In this document: piece by piece, positions 9,877 to 20,002 of the stretch | Position numbering within the stretch: position 1 is the stretch's first letter | Layout: every line of letters starts with the position of its first letter | Source: Auricularia sp. M13 | Taxonomy: Eukaryota; Basidiomycota; Agaricomycetes; Auriculariales; Auriculariaceae | Direction of reading: 5' to 3' | Assembly (NCBI GenBank): GCA_037042915.1 | Contig: CM073202.1 | Span: 1,550,001-1,614,000 of the forward strand | Length of the DNA stretch: 64,000 nucleotides | Translations under genes and position numbers: made by a program | The notes under the pieces: model-generated | What the model was told of the DNA's origin: nothing | What the model saw: only the letters and a program-made list of their open reading frames with translations | Database searches by the model: none

Positions 9877-12072
9877 TCATCCAATGCCAAATAGCCCACT
9901 GCCCATCTTGCTAAAGAAAGACTTCGTCGCCGTCGCAGGTTCCTTGATCGGAGAAAGTGCTGTTGGGATATTGAGACCAGAATCCTATTGACAGCATAAT
10001 GAGTTCTCGTGCCATGGACGCGCTTTCTCTGAACATACCTGAGGCACATTCCACTCGAACGTCGCTGGAAAACTCGTCGGCTGGCTAGGAGGGAGGAAGA
10101 TTTTGCGTTTCTTCTTGGGTTCAGGCTCGACTGGCTCCTCTTCCTCTTCTGCAATCGGCTCTGGCAGGGGTCTTGAGGAGCCGGACGGTTTCTTACTGCC
10201 ACCTGCGCTCGAGCTTGGAGGTTTCTGCCGCGAAGACGAGCTGGCCGGTTTATCGCGGGTACTACTGCTGGGCGGCTTGTCTCGTCGTAATGGCTTGCTG
10301 GCTTCTGGTTCCACCGAAGAGCGCGCCTTGCCTTGACCCTTTGATCGTGGGGGTTGCGGGCCATTGTCGTCCGCACCAGGCTGTCGAGACTGCGCACGAG
10401 GTTTGGCGCGCTTACGCGCTGCATGCCCTTCCCCGTCAGATTCGTCAACGTCCTTCCGAGGCTAAATAAATTTCGTATGTGAGTAGATTAGAGGCATTAT
10501 GCGACTGAGCACATGCCCGTTTGTTCTTTGTCCTATCGGCGCGTCCATTGCTCTCTTCGTCCTCGCGCTCGGGTTGCGACTGATGTTGCATTGTTAGGTG
10601 TGGTGACCTTGGCAAAAATAAAATCACGGTGCTTACCCTCTTCCTGCTCTTCGCAGGGGGGTCCTCGATTTCTTGTTCGGTCTCGCTGACCACTTCAGTT
10701 GCTGGAGGCGATAGCGAGCGATGTTTGGGTGGAACAGTTACTTTACCCCGAGCCTGAGCCTGAGCCTTCCCGTGGGTCTCGGTCGAAGAATTAGCTTGTC
10801 TCTTGGCTGCTGCTGCTGCCTCTCGTTTCGCCTGCGCTAATTCTTCTTCCAGGGCGGTGAGTTGATCCTACGAGGACGTGTGAGGAACGCGGAGGATGCC
10901 ACGAGTATCGCTGACCGACCTGCAGTTCATCGCGCTCGGCCATAAGAGATGCGGATTTCTTCTGCTCCTTCTGCAGCGCCTTGGTGTGCTGGTTCTCCTT
11001 CTTCTCGGCGTCTTTCAACAGGGATTGGCTTTCCTTGAGTCGGGCCTCAAGGTCGAGGTTCGACTTCCGCAGCGTTTCGACCTCTGCACCGCCCTTTGTC
11101 TCGAGGCTTTGCCACTTGTCCAGTTGCTGCTTGAGATCCTTGTTACTCAGCTTCAACTCGTTGTTTTTGCGCTCGAGTTCCGTCTGAGTATTCTGAGCGC
11201 CGTCCAGCTTCAAGGTAAGGCGCTCTAGCTTGGTTTTGTTGGAGTCGAGAGTCGCCGAGAGGGCAGCCTGAGCCGTCTTGAGCTTGTCGAGCTCTCGCTA
11301 CAATCTATATGAGTACGCTCACTTCTGCCAAGAACACAAGAACAAGCAAACCTCGAGTTTGTCGCGCTCCTTGATAGCGACCGCGAGTTCATTGCTTTTC
11401 TGCTTCTTCTGCTCTTCAAGCTTGGAACACTTCTGTTCCATGGCGCGCAAATTTCTGTGCCTCGATCTCGCTGGCCTCAGAAAGGTCCTCATTTGCAATC
11501 TCAAGCTCATCCTGTTTATTACACGGAAATAAGAAATAAATACAGGCAGTTGCGTGGTTGATTCGCACCGTCAGCCGAGCAACCTCTCGTTGCAAGTCTT
11601 GTTCCTTCTCTTGACTGAGCGTCAGGTTGAACTCCTTCCTGAGCCGCCGTTGCCGTTCCCTTGCCGCACGGTCTTGCTCGTTGATGACCGCAATCCTGGT
11701 CGCATGAAGCTCGTCGCGCGTTCTGAGGTAGGCGATCTGGTGTGCGCCTTGAATGAAGTCGATCATGTCCTGCCATTCCTCGCGCTCCGATTTCCACTTG
11801 GCCACGACATCGGTCATAGCCTGCTCGCCGCGAGCGCGCTCATCCTGCAGGTTGCGCTCGAGCGTCACAATGCGAGTCTGGGCGTCCTTGTTCTGCGCGA
11901 CAAGGTCAGCGACCTGACGGTTGAGGTGGTCGATGCGCGCCGCAGACGGGCCAGCGGAAGGCGACGTCAGCCGCAGACTGCTGCCCAGCCCAGCCATCCA
12001 GTTCGAGCTGCAATGTGGCGGGAACGACGAGGAGCGCGGCACGTGCCCGGTTGACCGCGGAACGCGTTTCAA
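9877..12072 (-). CDS. Large coiled-coil protein with basic nuclear-type C-terminal region, unknown function
   Basis: I do not recognise the family. The first third is a long heptad-rich coiled coil starting near ARIDHLNRQVADLVAQNKDA, with a second long coil of Lys/Glu/Gln-rich heptads around 10860-11440 (ELERKNNELKLSNKDLKQQL). After it comes a disordered segment rich in Lys, Arg, Ser and Pro, with acidic patches and a clear nuclear localisation-type cluster (EPKKKRK). The last exon ends with NIPTALSPIKE and SFFSKMGSGLFGIG, stop 9877-9879. At least seven introns are needed to join the coils in one frame. The start may be 12072 or the later Met near 11998. The layout would suit a spindle, kinetochore or chromatin scaffold protein, but that is inference only. 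It is divergent from the gene at 12232, with about 160 bp between. Confidence 0.65.
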
Positions 12073-12231
12073 TCGGAGCCTGGCCTGGTTCGAAACAAAA
12101 GCTCCTGACGCGGGTCATGTCTCGGACTATAACCGCCAGTGCTGCAGCTCAAAAGGCACATCAGCAGCTTCAGCCTGTCACGATCCCTTATCATCCAAGC
12201 TACCTCTTCTCAGTCATACACACGAGAATCA

Positions 12232-12976
12232 TGTCTGCTCAGGTCGACGCCACGACCGCTGCACCCTTTGCTCAACCGGTCGCGATGCCCATGCCTATCC
12301 CAGCGGCGGCGGAGACTCCTGCGCAGGGAGAAAGCTGGTGAATCAGCGCTTGTCGCCCCCGAAGAGCGCGACTTGGCAACGCAGGCCCGCAAAGGATCCA
12401 TCACAGTATCCGATGCCGGCACAACAGGAACAAGCGTTAACCTGCCTCGCGAAGTCGTTGCCAAGCTCGAGAAGACAGAAGGTATGCTTTACCTATCACA
12501 CCTGTCTGAGGTGTCATTGACTGTGCTTTCGATAGCTAAGGAGGCCAAGAAGGTCTCCAAGATCCTGCAGAAAGAGGGCAAGACCTCCACTATGGAGCTG
12601 TCTGCTGCCATCAAGGAGCTCTCGTCTCTCGAAAAGGAGCACAAGAAGGGCGTCAAGGGCGAGTCATCAGCCCAATCGGCTAGCATGAAGGCGGCCAAGA
12701 AGGCTCACAAGCTGGAGGTCGCGTACCTCAAGGCGAAGAGCAAATACGAGCAGGCCCAGGCGGATGCTGAAGCCAAGGACGGGCTATTGCAGACCGCCAA
12801 AACGCACGCGCTTACGATTCACGAGAAGCTCCAGCTCAAGACGAAGGAGGTCGAAGAGATGCGTCAGCAGAAAGCTGCCGGCGATGTGAGTTCTTGCTCT
12901 CCACCACTCGTGCACAGGCTGCTCATTCCTCCTCTAGCGCGAGCGTTCCGCGAAACTGGAGATCCTAAAGGCCTGA
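12232..12976 (+). CDS. Small coiled-coil protein with a one-base frameshift near its N-terminus
   Basis: No family name recognised. The ATG at 12232 opens an Ala/Pro-rich leader (MSAQVDATTAAPFAQP..). The body is a Lys/Ala/Glu-rich coiled coil (AIKELSSLEKEHKKG, KLEVAYLKAKSKYEQAQAD, LQLKTKEVEEMRQQKAAGD), ending RERSAKLEILKA and TGA at 12974-12976. Introns are about 12482-12533 and 12886-12939. The leader and body are in different frames: at the GGG run 12326-12328 the leader frame runs into a stop, and removing one G joins ..ETPAQ to EKAGESALVAPEER in one frame. No intron of normal size can bridge the gap. Either the strain has a disabling indel or the sequence has an error; the body shows no other decay. 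It is convergent with the glutathione peroxidase. Confidence 0.65.
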
Positions 12977-13081
12977 AGGACAGATATCAAGCGACGCATT
13001 CCATTGCATTGTTGTAGCCGTAGTTGTATTGGTATCCCTGTATCGATAAACGGACAATTTGCAGACAGAGGATTCCTGAAT

Positions 13082-13995
13082 TTACTGCTTAGGCACACCC
13101 AAAAGCTTTGCAATCTCGTTCTCAATCGCGTCAGGACCGGTTGTAGGAGCGTAGCGATGCACGATTTTACCGCTGGAAAAAGGTCAACGCCTGGTCGTGG
13201 CACAGCTCGAGACAAACCGCACGCACTTCTGGTCCAGAAGGAACTTCTCGAAATTCCACTTGATGGCTTCAATGTTCAAGATTCCTGGCTGCTCGTGCTT
13301 TAACCACTTGTAAATCTAATGGCGCGTCAGCATTCCTTTTCGAGTCTCACGCAGAAGAAGGAATATACCTCGTGTGCTTTCTCGCCGTTTACGTCGACCT
13401 TCTTTGTGAGCGGGAAAGTGACTTTGTAGTTGGTGTCGCAGAACTGACAGAAACCGACATCAAGGATTAGACTTGTGCACCCTGCATGAAACGCGCGCGC
13501 ATGTGCGCGCCACTAACCTCCGCGATTTCGGCATCTGTGCCCGGCTCCTGGCCTCCAAACTGCCACCGTCCGTCAGCGGCAGGCGCACAGGCCGCAGCAG
13601 ACTGCGGAAATGTACCTGGTTGCAAGGAAAGCCGATAATCTCGAGGCCCTTGTCGTGGTACTTGGTGTAGAGCGACTGGAGCCCTTTGCACAGTCAGACA
13701 CAAACGCACTGCCAAGCGCTCGACACACCCTTGTACTGAGGCGTAAGACCACTGTGTAGGGTCAGCCATCGATGCTCGCGTAGATAGGAGCGTGATTATA
13801 CCATTTAGACGCAACATTTACGACCAGAACGACCTTGCCCTGCAGATCCTTGAATTCGAGCGTCTTGCCGCCAGGCAAATCGGCCTTGAACGTGTAGAAC
13901 TTCGAAGCCATGGATGACGGTCTAGAGGATAGCGATCTGGTGGTGGTGGTGGTAAGGGGAGAGTGCCGTAAAGCAGCCGACGCTGATCTTAGCAT
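13082..13995 (-). CDS. GPX: Glutathione peroxidase (thiol peroxidase type)
   Basis: Reduces hydrogen peroxide and lipid hydroperoxides, in fungi usually with thioredoxin. Visible blocks: FYTFKADLPGGKTLEFKDLQ, GKVVLVVNVASKCGLTPQYKG with the peroxidatic Cys, GLEIIGFPCNQFGGQEPGTD with the catalytic Gln, EFCDTNYKVTFPLTKKVDVNG, IKWNFEKFLLD with the conserved Trp/Asn, then GKIVHRYAPTTGPDAIENEI. The codon for the peroxidatic Cys is split by an intron (TG|T). The start at 13995 gives a Ser/Arg-rich leader before MASKFYTF that resembles a mitochondrial presequence; the second Met would give a cytosolic form. About six exons; stop at 13082-13084. The peroxidatic residue is Cys, not selenocysteine. Confidence 0.93.
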
Positions 13996-14116
13996 ATCGC
14001 TCAGCGACGACCGTGACCAACGAACATCCGGTGGCGTGCGTGCGGTAGCTTTTGATAAATCGTCGTTACGAATAGGGGCAATCCGGACTCAAAGCCTCTC
14101 GCGTTGCTGTATCTGA

Positions 14117-17100
14117 TCAGAAGATCACATCCGCGAAGTCCTGCCATGCGCGTCGAATGACGCCCTTAAATCTGCCCTCGTATGGGCGAGCGTGCGGTGC
14201 GTCGCGCTGAGCGCGCACTAATGGGAGAACGCCTGGATAAGCAGTCTGCTTCCTTGCTAACACCGTCGCGAACGCATGCCAGCCTAACCTGTCCACTTGG
14301 TCAGCAAACGATGCTATGCGTGGCAACCCTACCGACCAATGAACTGCTCGACGCGACACGCTGCACGACGCCACACATCTCTTCGCTAGACCATGGGTCA
14401 TCGAATGCCGCATGGAGATCTGGGTGAATAGTATGGTCTGCGAAATAGCATCTACTAGCAAGATTAGCTGCAGGTCCCAAAGAAAGCATGTCATTTGCCC
14501 ACCGAAGATGAAACGCTGTTCAGCCCGGCCGCCTCGGAGGTCCTTCAAGTATAGATGCATCTTCATCGCCGTCAAGACGAAGTTCTGGTAGACATTGAGG
14601 TATACAGTCGCGCGTGTGCTCAGGCTTGTGTCATTGTAAAGAATATGAGTTCTGTGTTTCGCCATTCTAGAAAGTCATCAACACCTCTGGAACAGTCTCA
14701 AAAATAGGCCTACCGGAGCATCTTGTGAAGGAAGGATTTCCCGGGCTTTCGACGTGCGTCCACAGTGATGAAATTAGACACATCTGCAATGGAGTTGACG
14801 TTGGCATGCAAGCGTACAACGTCGGTACCTACGTTGGCCCTTGTAGCGACTGTAGTCGACGGCGATTGATAGGTTATCCATGTCGATGACAAGACCACAC
14901 CAAGGAAACTCTATGAAATAGTGTTGGCATCCTTGTCGACTAACTAGGTCGGACCGACCTTTTTGCAGCAGATGCGTTCGGTTCAACAAGTCGACGCCAT
15001 AGTCGAAATTCGTTAGTGTCTTGTCCTGCGCGATGAATGCGCCATATTCCGGGTGACCTATGTTCATCACATCCAAGAAACGGCGTGCGTTCTGTATATC
15101 AGTCGTGACATAGCAGTAATCGTCGACATAACGAAGGAGCAGCTGAATTTAAAGCATGTCAGATCAACACGCAACAAAATGACCAGTGACGATACACACA
15201 TTCCCCTGGTCACGCGTAAATGCGAGAGCAGTTTTCTCCAAATCGCCATAGCAGAATGAGCAGAGCAAAGTAGACAATACTGAGCCTTGCGGAATGCCAA
15301 TTGTCTGTCTATAATAATTCTCTCCAATCTGCGCAACGTCAGAAAATACGTTGAGTTTGCAACAAGGACCTACCTTCACGATATTGTCCGTTACGTGCTC
15401 GCGCAGCAGAGCGAGCACGTCTCGACGGTCCTCGTATGAGTAAACGACCTGCAATAGTATCACTGAGTGTGGAATGAAACATATTTTTGAACAGAGTAGA
15501 CGGACGTGGTCGACGAAAATTGAGTGGCGCAAGAGCGCAGCAAGGTCGGCCGCGAACGCCAGAAAATGAGGGTGTTCACCTGTACAGGCATCAGGGATTT
15601 CGTAGATTGTGCGATGGAGGGGTGTCACCGTCGGCACAGGCGAGCTTACGCGCCGAGCGACGCAATTTCCCAGCCGTCGGATTAATTTGCCCAAACTTCT
15701 GGATCATGTAGCCATCCTAAGAGCACAGCGCCTTGTTAACTTCGAGAGAATGATGGTAGACGATGAAGGATACCTCTGAGATAATGCTCGTGAGGATGTC
15801 CAAGAGCTTGTCCTGTTCAATTGTGTCGAAACAGGACTTGACATCGACCTTGACAAAGTACAATTTCGGTCTGCCGCCAAGCCAGTCAGGTCAGTCAAGC
15901 CAGCCAAGTGGAGGAACGCGAGGCACACAATTTGCCATCTGGGCCAATTATCTCGGAATGAAACGCCTTGAGCCGCGCGTAGATGTCGTTCACGCCGAAC
16001 GTCGAAGCACCGAGCAGCGTTGGCTGGCGGTTCTATCGAGGACGGATCAGCAGCAACTTACGAGAAGAAAGGTCACACGCGGCTGACCTTCTCGAGTGTT
16101 AGAATCTGGAACGTTGCCTGCAGTATTTGGTTTATACTTTGCGACCAGTTGGAGACCTTTTAAGCTCTGTGTCAGACCCAAGAAGAACTACCAGAAATTC
16201 ACATCACGTAACACGCACGCCCTTGGTCAGCCCACGATGACTGAGGTTGACAAGCGGCCGCACGCCCGTCTCTTTGGGCAGCAGTCGGACGAACGAGAAT
16301 CCCAGTTTACGATCTTGCGTGATGCTCTGCACCTCCTTCTGCAAACAGCTCGTCAGAAGGTCAATGTCTCCACAAGTGCGCAACGCACGTCATCCAGCCG
16401 TTCAAACGTCTCTTTCGCCAGTCTCTCCACCAATGGCGCACACAGCGCATCCCAGTCGTCCTGCCGGAAATAGAGCACCCGATTTCTGTATGCGCTCGAC
16501 TCGGTCACGTAGAAATTCGTCTGTCACACTGGTGATCAGCTCAGTAAACGTAAAAAAACTTCACACATACCTTGAGCAAAGAGCGAACGAAGGCATCGAA
16601 ATACCAATATATAAATTCTTCCAGGAGCTCACGCCGCTTGCGCATTTCGCATGCATTCGGCCTTTGGGTAGATGGTTTCAGCCACGAGCATTCTGCCGTG
16701 CTGAATCTTTGGAGTACGGTGTGCAGCGTGAGCGTCTCGAAGCGGCGTCCGCTGATCATCGTCCAAACGTCTGAACCAAGGCCCAGTCAACCTGATCCTC
16801 GAGGAATGGAGCAGAGGGGCATACGTTTCAATATTAGCTTGAGGTTCGCTGTGCACCCCCAGAATGCACGAGGGATGACGAGCAGTGTTGCCGCCTTCAC
16901 GAACGAGTACACCTCGTAATGGCTACACGCGAACTCCGCAAAGCGCGGTTTGGGCTTTGAGGAACGCGTTGTTGAGCTGGTGATGTTGGCCGATGTCGTC
17001 GCGGTCGTGTCGAAGGACATTTGTGGATGCGAGGCCTGTGTTTTGATGTTGGTTTCGGACATCATTTCCTGGACGTCAGAATCAGTACATATTGGCATGG

Positions 17101-18602
17101 AATGAGTGCGGGGAAACTGTACAAGGATGGCTTCCGTGTTGTCCGTCGAGACCGAGTATTGCTTGATCTGCAAATTGGTTACCGGATGAGATGACGAATA
17201 TTCTCTAGGGACGCCGGCGAACCTTAGATGGACAGAATCGACCCCTCACAGCGTGGAAATTGCACTTTGCATGTCGCGCCAGCAGGTCTTGCGCAAGGTG
17301 TACGACACCCTCCAGTCGCTTAGGTGTCCTTCGCGAACCCATTTTCTTCGAGCGTGAGATGTGTGGCAAACAGCTGGATAGAGAAGGAACCGACCTCTAT
17401 CTCGTCCTCGCGGTTGGTGTAGTCGCGCACTGCATATACATTCGGAGATGTGAAGACGTTATGCAGCGAGGACTGGCGTGGAAAGACGTATTTCAGAACA
17501 TGGCGGGCGTCCTTCGTCGGATCGTTCAGGCACGTTGTTGACTGAGGTTTGCGCGTCCTTGTCAGACGATTCAAGACATCTGCACCAAGTTGTCAACTCC
17601 AGCATGCGCTGAACATGTATACGGACGATGGGGAGGAAGCCCAACAGCAATCTTCCCGGTGGAACGGTCAATAGACGGTCGTGCGTAGAACATGCTGACC
17701 GCGCGAACGCAACATCGGCACTGACGACGACAACATTCAGACAGAGGCATGAAGGAGGAGAAAGCGGGCAACCGTACGCGGTGTGCGTTTTACTTGCCGG
17801 TTTCTCACGCTGTCCCCCCTGTTCTGGGTCCAGCCGCGGGCGTTTGCTCTCGCGTTCACACGGTACGGGAGGCCCTGGGAGCGGGCGTTTATTTGAAGGA
17901 GACAGTTCGATAAAGGTTGAAGACGGCTTGAGATCGGTAATCACTGTCCCTGATACTTGGGCCAGACATTCGTTTGGTAGGGCGACGAAAATGCTAGTGC
18001 ATGTCAAAAGGTGGAACATGACGCTTTCGCCTGTCCTAATATTCTGGTAAGTGAAGGCGATATAGCAAACACGTGTGACGGCGGACCTTTCGAACAGGAG
18101 TTGCCATTCCACAGCTCGCAGCTCGCGTAGAGTAGTGTTCACGAAAAAGTTCGTCACGGGCGCACGGAAAGCATCTGCTTTGCCAAACTCGTTGCGAAGG
18201 TCACCCTGTACCCAATGTCAAATCAAATCGTAACATATGGAGCAGCGGACCCACAACGCGGTAGCCAAGTGTAAGGACGTTGCGAGACTTTCCACTGCCG
18301 ACTCGGAAGAGGTGACCATGGACACGGTCGATTAGCTGTTATAAAGGTAAATACCGTGCTGTAAACGGTGCATCCGCACAGACCTCATTTAAAGTGCACT
18401 CTGGCTGGACGTAGACAAGCCGGGGTCCATCGCTATGAGTCGCCAGTGCCACAAGCGCAGAGTCCAACAACGCAATGTACGCAGGCTCATCGTTCTGGTG
18501 CACGAGTTCAAGCCCAGGACAGACGCTTTGAATATATTCTCGCAGACCAGCCACTTGTGGGTAGTAATTGCGCAGAATCTGGAGGGTAAGCGGATGCGTC
18601 AT
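14117..18602 (-). CDS. TERT: Telomerase reverse transcriptase
   Basis: Catalytic subunit of telomerase, which copies the telomerase RNA template onto chromosome ends. Reading down the minus strand: an N-terminal TEN-like region ([16 protein letters not shown]); [30 protein letters not shown]; the CP-type motif [19 protein letters not shown]; the QFP-type block [20 protein letters not shown]; motif T ([19 protein letters not shown]); motif 1 ([16 protein letters not shown]); motif A with a catalytic Asp ([13 protein letters not shown]); motif B ([20 protein letters not shown]); motif C ([12 protein letters not shown]); motif E region ([10 protein letters not shown]); and the C-terminal extension ([20 protein letters not shown]), ending ADVIF and a stop at 14117. 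Many introns of about 50 nt separate the blocks. Every core RT residue I looked for is present. The start is placed at 18602 (MTHPLTLQ); an in-frame upstream Met at 18671 overlaps the neighbour's start codon. Confidence 0.93.
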
Positions 18603-18669
18603 GGAGAAAGCCAAGGAAGAAACGCGCTTTCGAATTCCGCTCACCGCCGCGTTCGCCTGTACCGTGACC
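18603..18669. promoter_or_regulatory. 67-bp shared upstream region of TERT and RNH201
   Basis: The chosen start codons of the divergent TERT (18602, -) and RNase H2 (18670, +) genes are only 67 bp apart, so promoter elements must overlap, or lie inside one of the genes. No TATA box is visible. Confidence 0.5.
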
Positions 18670-19874
18670 ATGTCCGAACCACCCGAAGCGCCGCTGCCGC
18701 CGTCTCTTCCGACGCCCCTCGTCCCACTCATTGAGTCCTACACTCATCACTCGCCGCTGCCGACTGCTGCAGGGCCGTATCACCTGGGCGTCGACGAAGC
18801 CGGACGAGGGCCGGCCTTGGGCCCGCTCGTATACGGCGTCGCGTTCTGCCCGGCATCATACGTGGAGAAATTAGATGCTATGGGCTTTGATGGTTTGCAA
18901 GCTCTAGCTCATGCTCATGTTGAGGCTCATACCCAGCGAAGATTCAAAGGCTCTGAGTGCCGATACGCGCAGCAAGCTCCTGGACGCGCTCGCAAGTGAT
19001 CCTGCAAACCTGGGCTGGGCAGTGCGCATAGTCAGGTGACTGCTCGGCATGGTTTTGATTGTATGGGCTGACTTCTGCAGCCCACAGGCCATATCGCGCG
19101 GCATGCTGCGTCGCCCGCCCATTAACCTGAACATCCAGTCTCAAGACGCAACCATTCTGCTCATCAAAGAAGTGCTTGCAAAGGGGATACAACTGTCCCA
19201 TGTCCGTGCCCGTGCCGCCCATTCTAATGCTCCACTGACTGTCCGATAGGTATACGTCGATGCGCTTGGTTCATCGACTCAATATCAGTCTCTGCTCTCG
19301 AAAACATTCCCGGGTATCGAATTCGACGTCAGACCCAAGGCAGATTCGATATTCAAGGTCGTTGGCGCGGCTAGTGTGGCTGCCAAAGTCACCCGCGACG
19401 CGTGGATCGAAAACTGGATATATGACGAAGTGCCGAGACCTGTACCTGTTGCAGGCGACGCCGAGAGGGATATCATAGCGCCACAGGCGCCGGCGTGGGT
19501 AGCTATGGAGACTGGGAGCGGCTACCCGTCGGGTATGTGTGCCATTTTGTTGCGAATTTTTGCTCATTGCTTGCTGCACGTAGACCCAAAGACACAGGCC
19601 TGGCTCAAAACATCGCTCGAACCTACGTTCGGGTTTCCCTCCATCGTTCGTTTTTCCTGGGCTACAGCCAAGGTTGCATTGGAGAAGGATGGTCACGCAG
19701 TGAAATGGTGCGTTGTCTCGAATCTCGCCTAGAACTTTATGCTCACACTTTGAACAAAGGACGGACGACAACCAGGCGTCGTTAGCTAAGAGCTTTGCGA
19801 CTTCAACAGGACGCGACAAGGGCCGCTGCAGCGTAGCTAGAACGTACGGGCTGCACAGTGTGGGCACGCTTTGA
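18670..19874 (+). CDS. RNH201: Ribonuclease H2 catalytic subunit A
   Basis: Cleaves RNA strands in RNA:DNA hybrids and single ribonucleotides in DNA, as the catalytic subunit of the trimeric nuclear RNase H2. Motifs: YHLGVDEAGRGPALGPLVYG (catalytic Asp-Glu of the DEAGRG motif), DSKALSADTRSKLLDAL, SRGMLRRPPINLN, VYVDALGSSTQYQ (third acidic residue), GIEFDVRPKADSIFKVVGAA, SVAAKVTRD, GYPSDPKTQAWL and FGFPSIVRFSWATAK. The ATG at 18670 gives a short Pro-rich leader. Five introns restore frame (around 18894-18934, 19036-19080, 19201-19249, 19533-19582 and 19707-19759). The stop is TGA 19872-19874. Length is about 320 residues, normal for the eukaryotic subunit, and all key residues are present. Confidence 0.93.
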
Positions 19875-20002
19875 GGGACTATCGTTTACTCTGTAAAGTT
19901 GTATCCATAATTACACCGGGATTTGTTTCCAAGACGCGGTCACGTGACCGTGAATTGCATCTTGCATCCGACCGTCATCCCCACCGTAAACGCCGAGAAC
20001 GC

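Noticed and set aside
9807-10448. A 213-codon minus-strand ORF rich in Arg
   Set aside because: It is out of frame with the coiled-coil protein exons that end SFFSKMGSGLFGIG; the Arg bias is typical of a shadow frame.
14117-15336. Reverse-transcriptase motifs suggesting a retrotransposon
   Set aside because: The motifs T, CP, QFP, FPWCGL and the C-terminal extension are telomerase-specific, and there are no LTRs, integrase or endonuclease.
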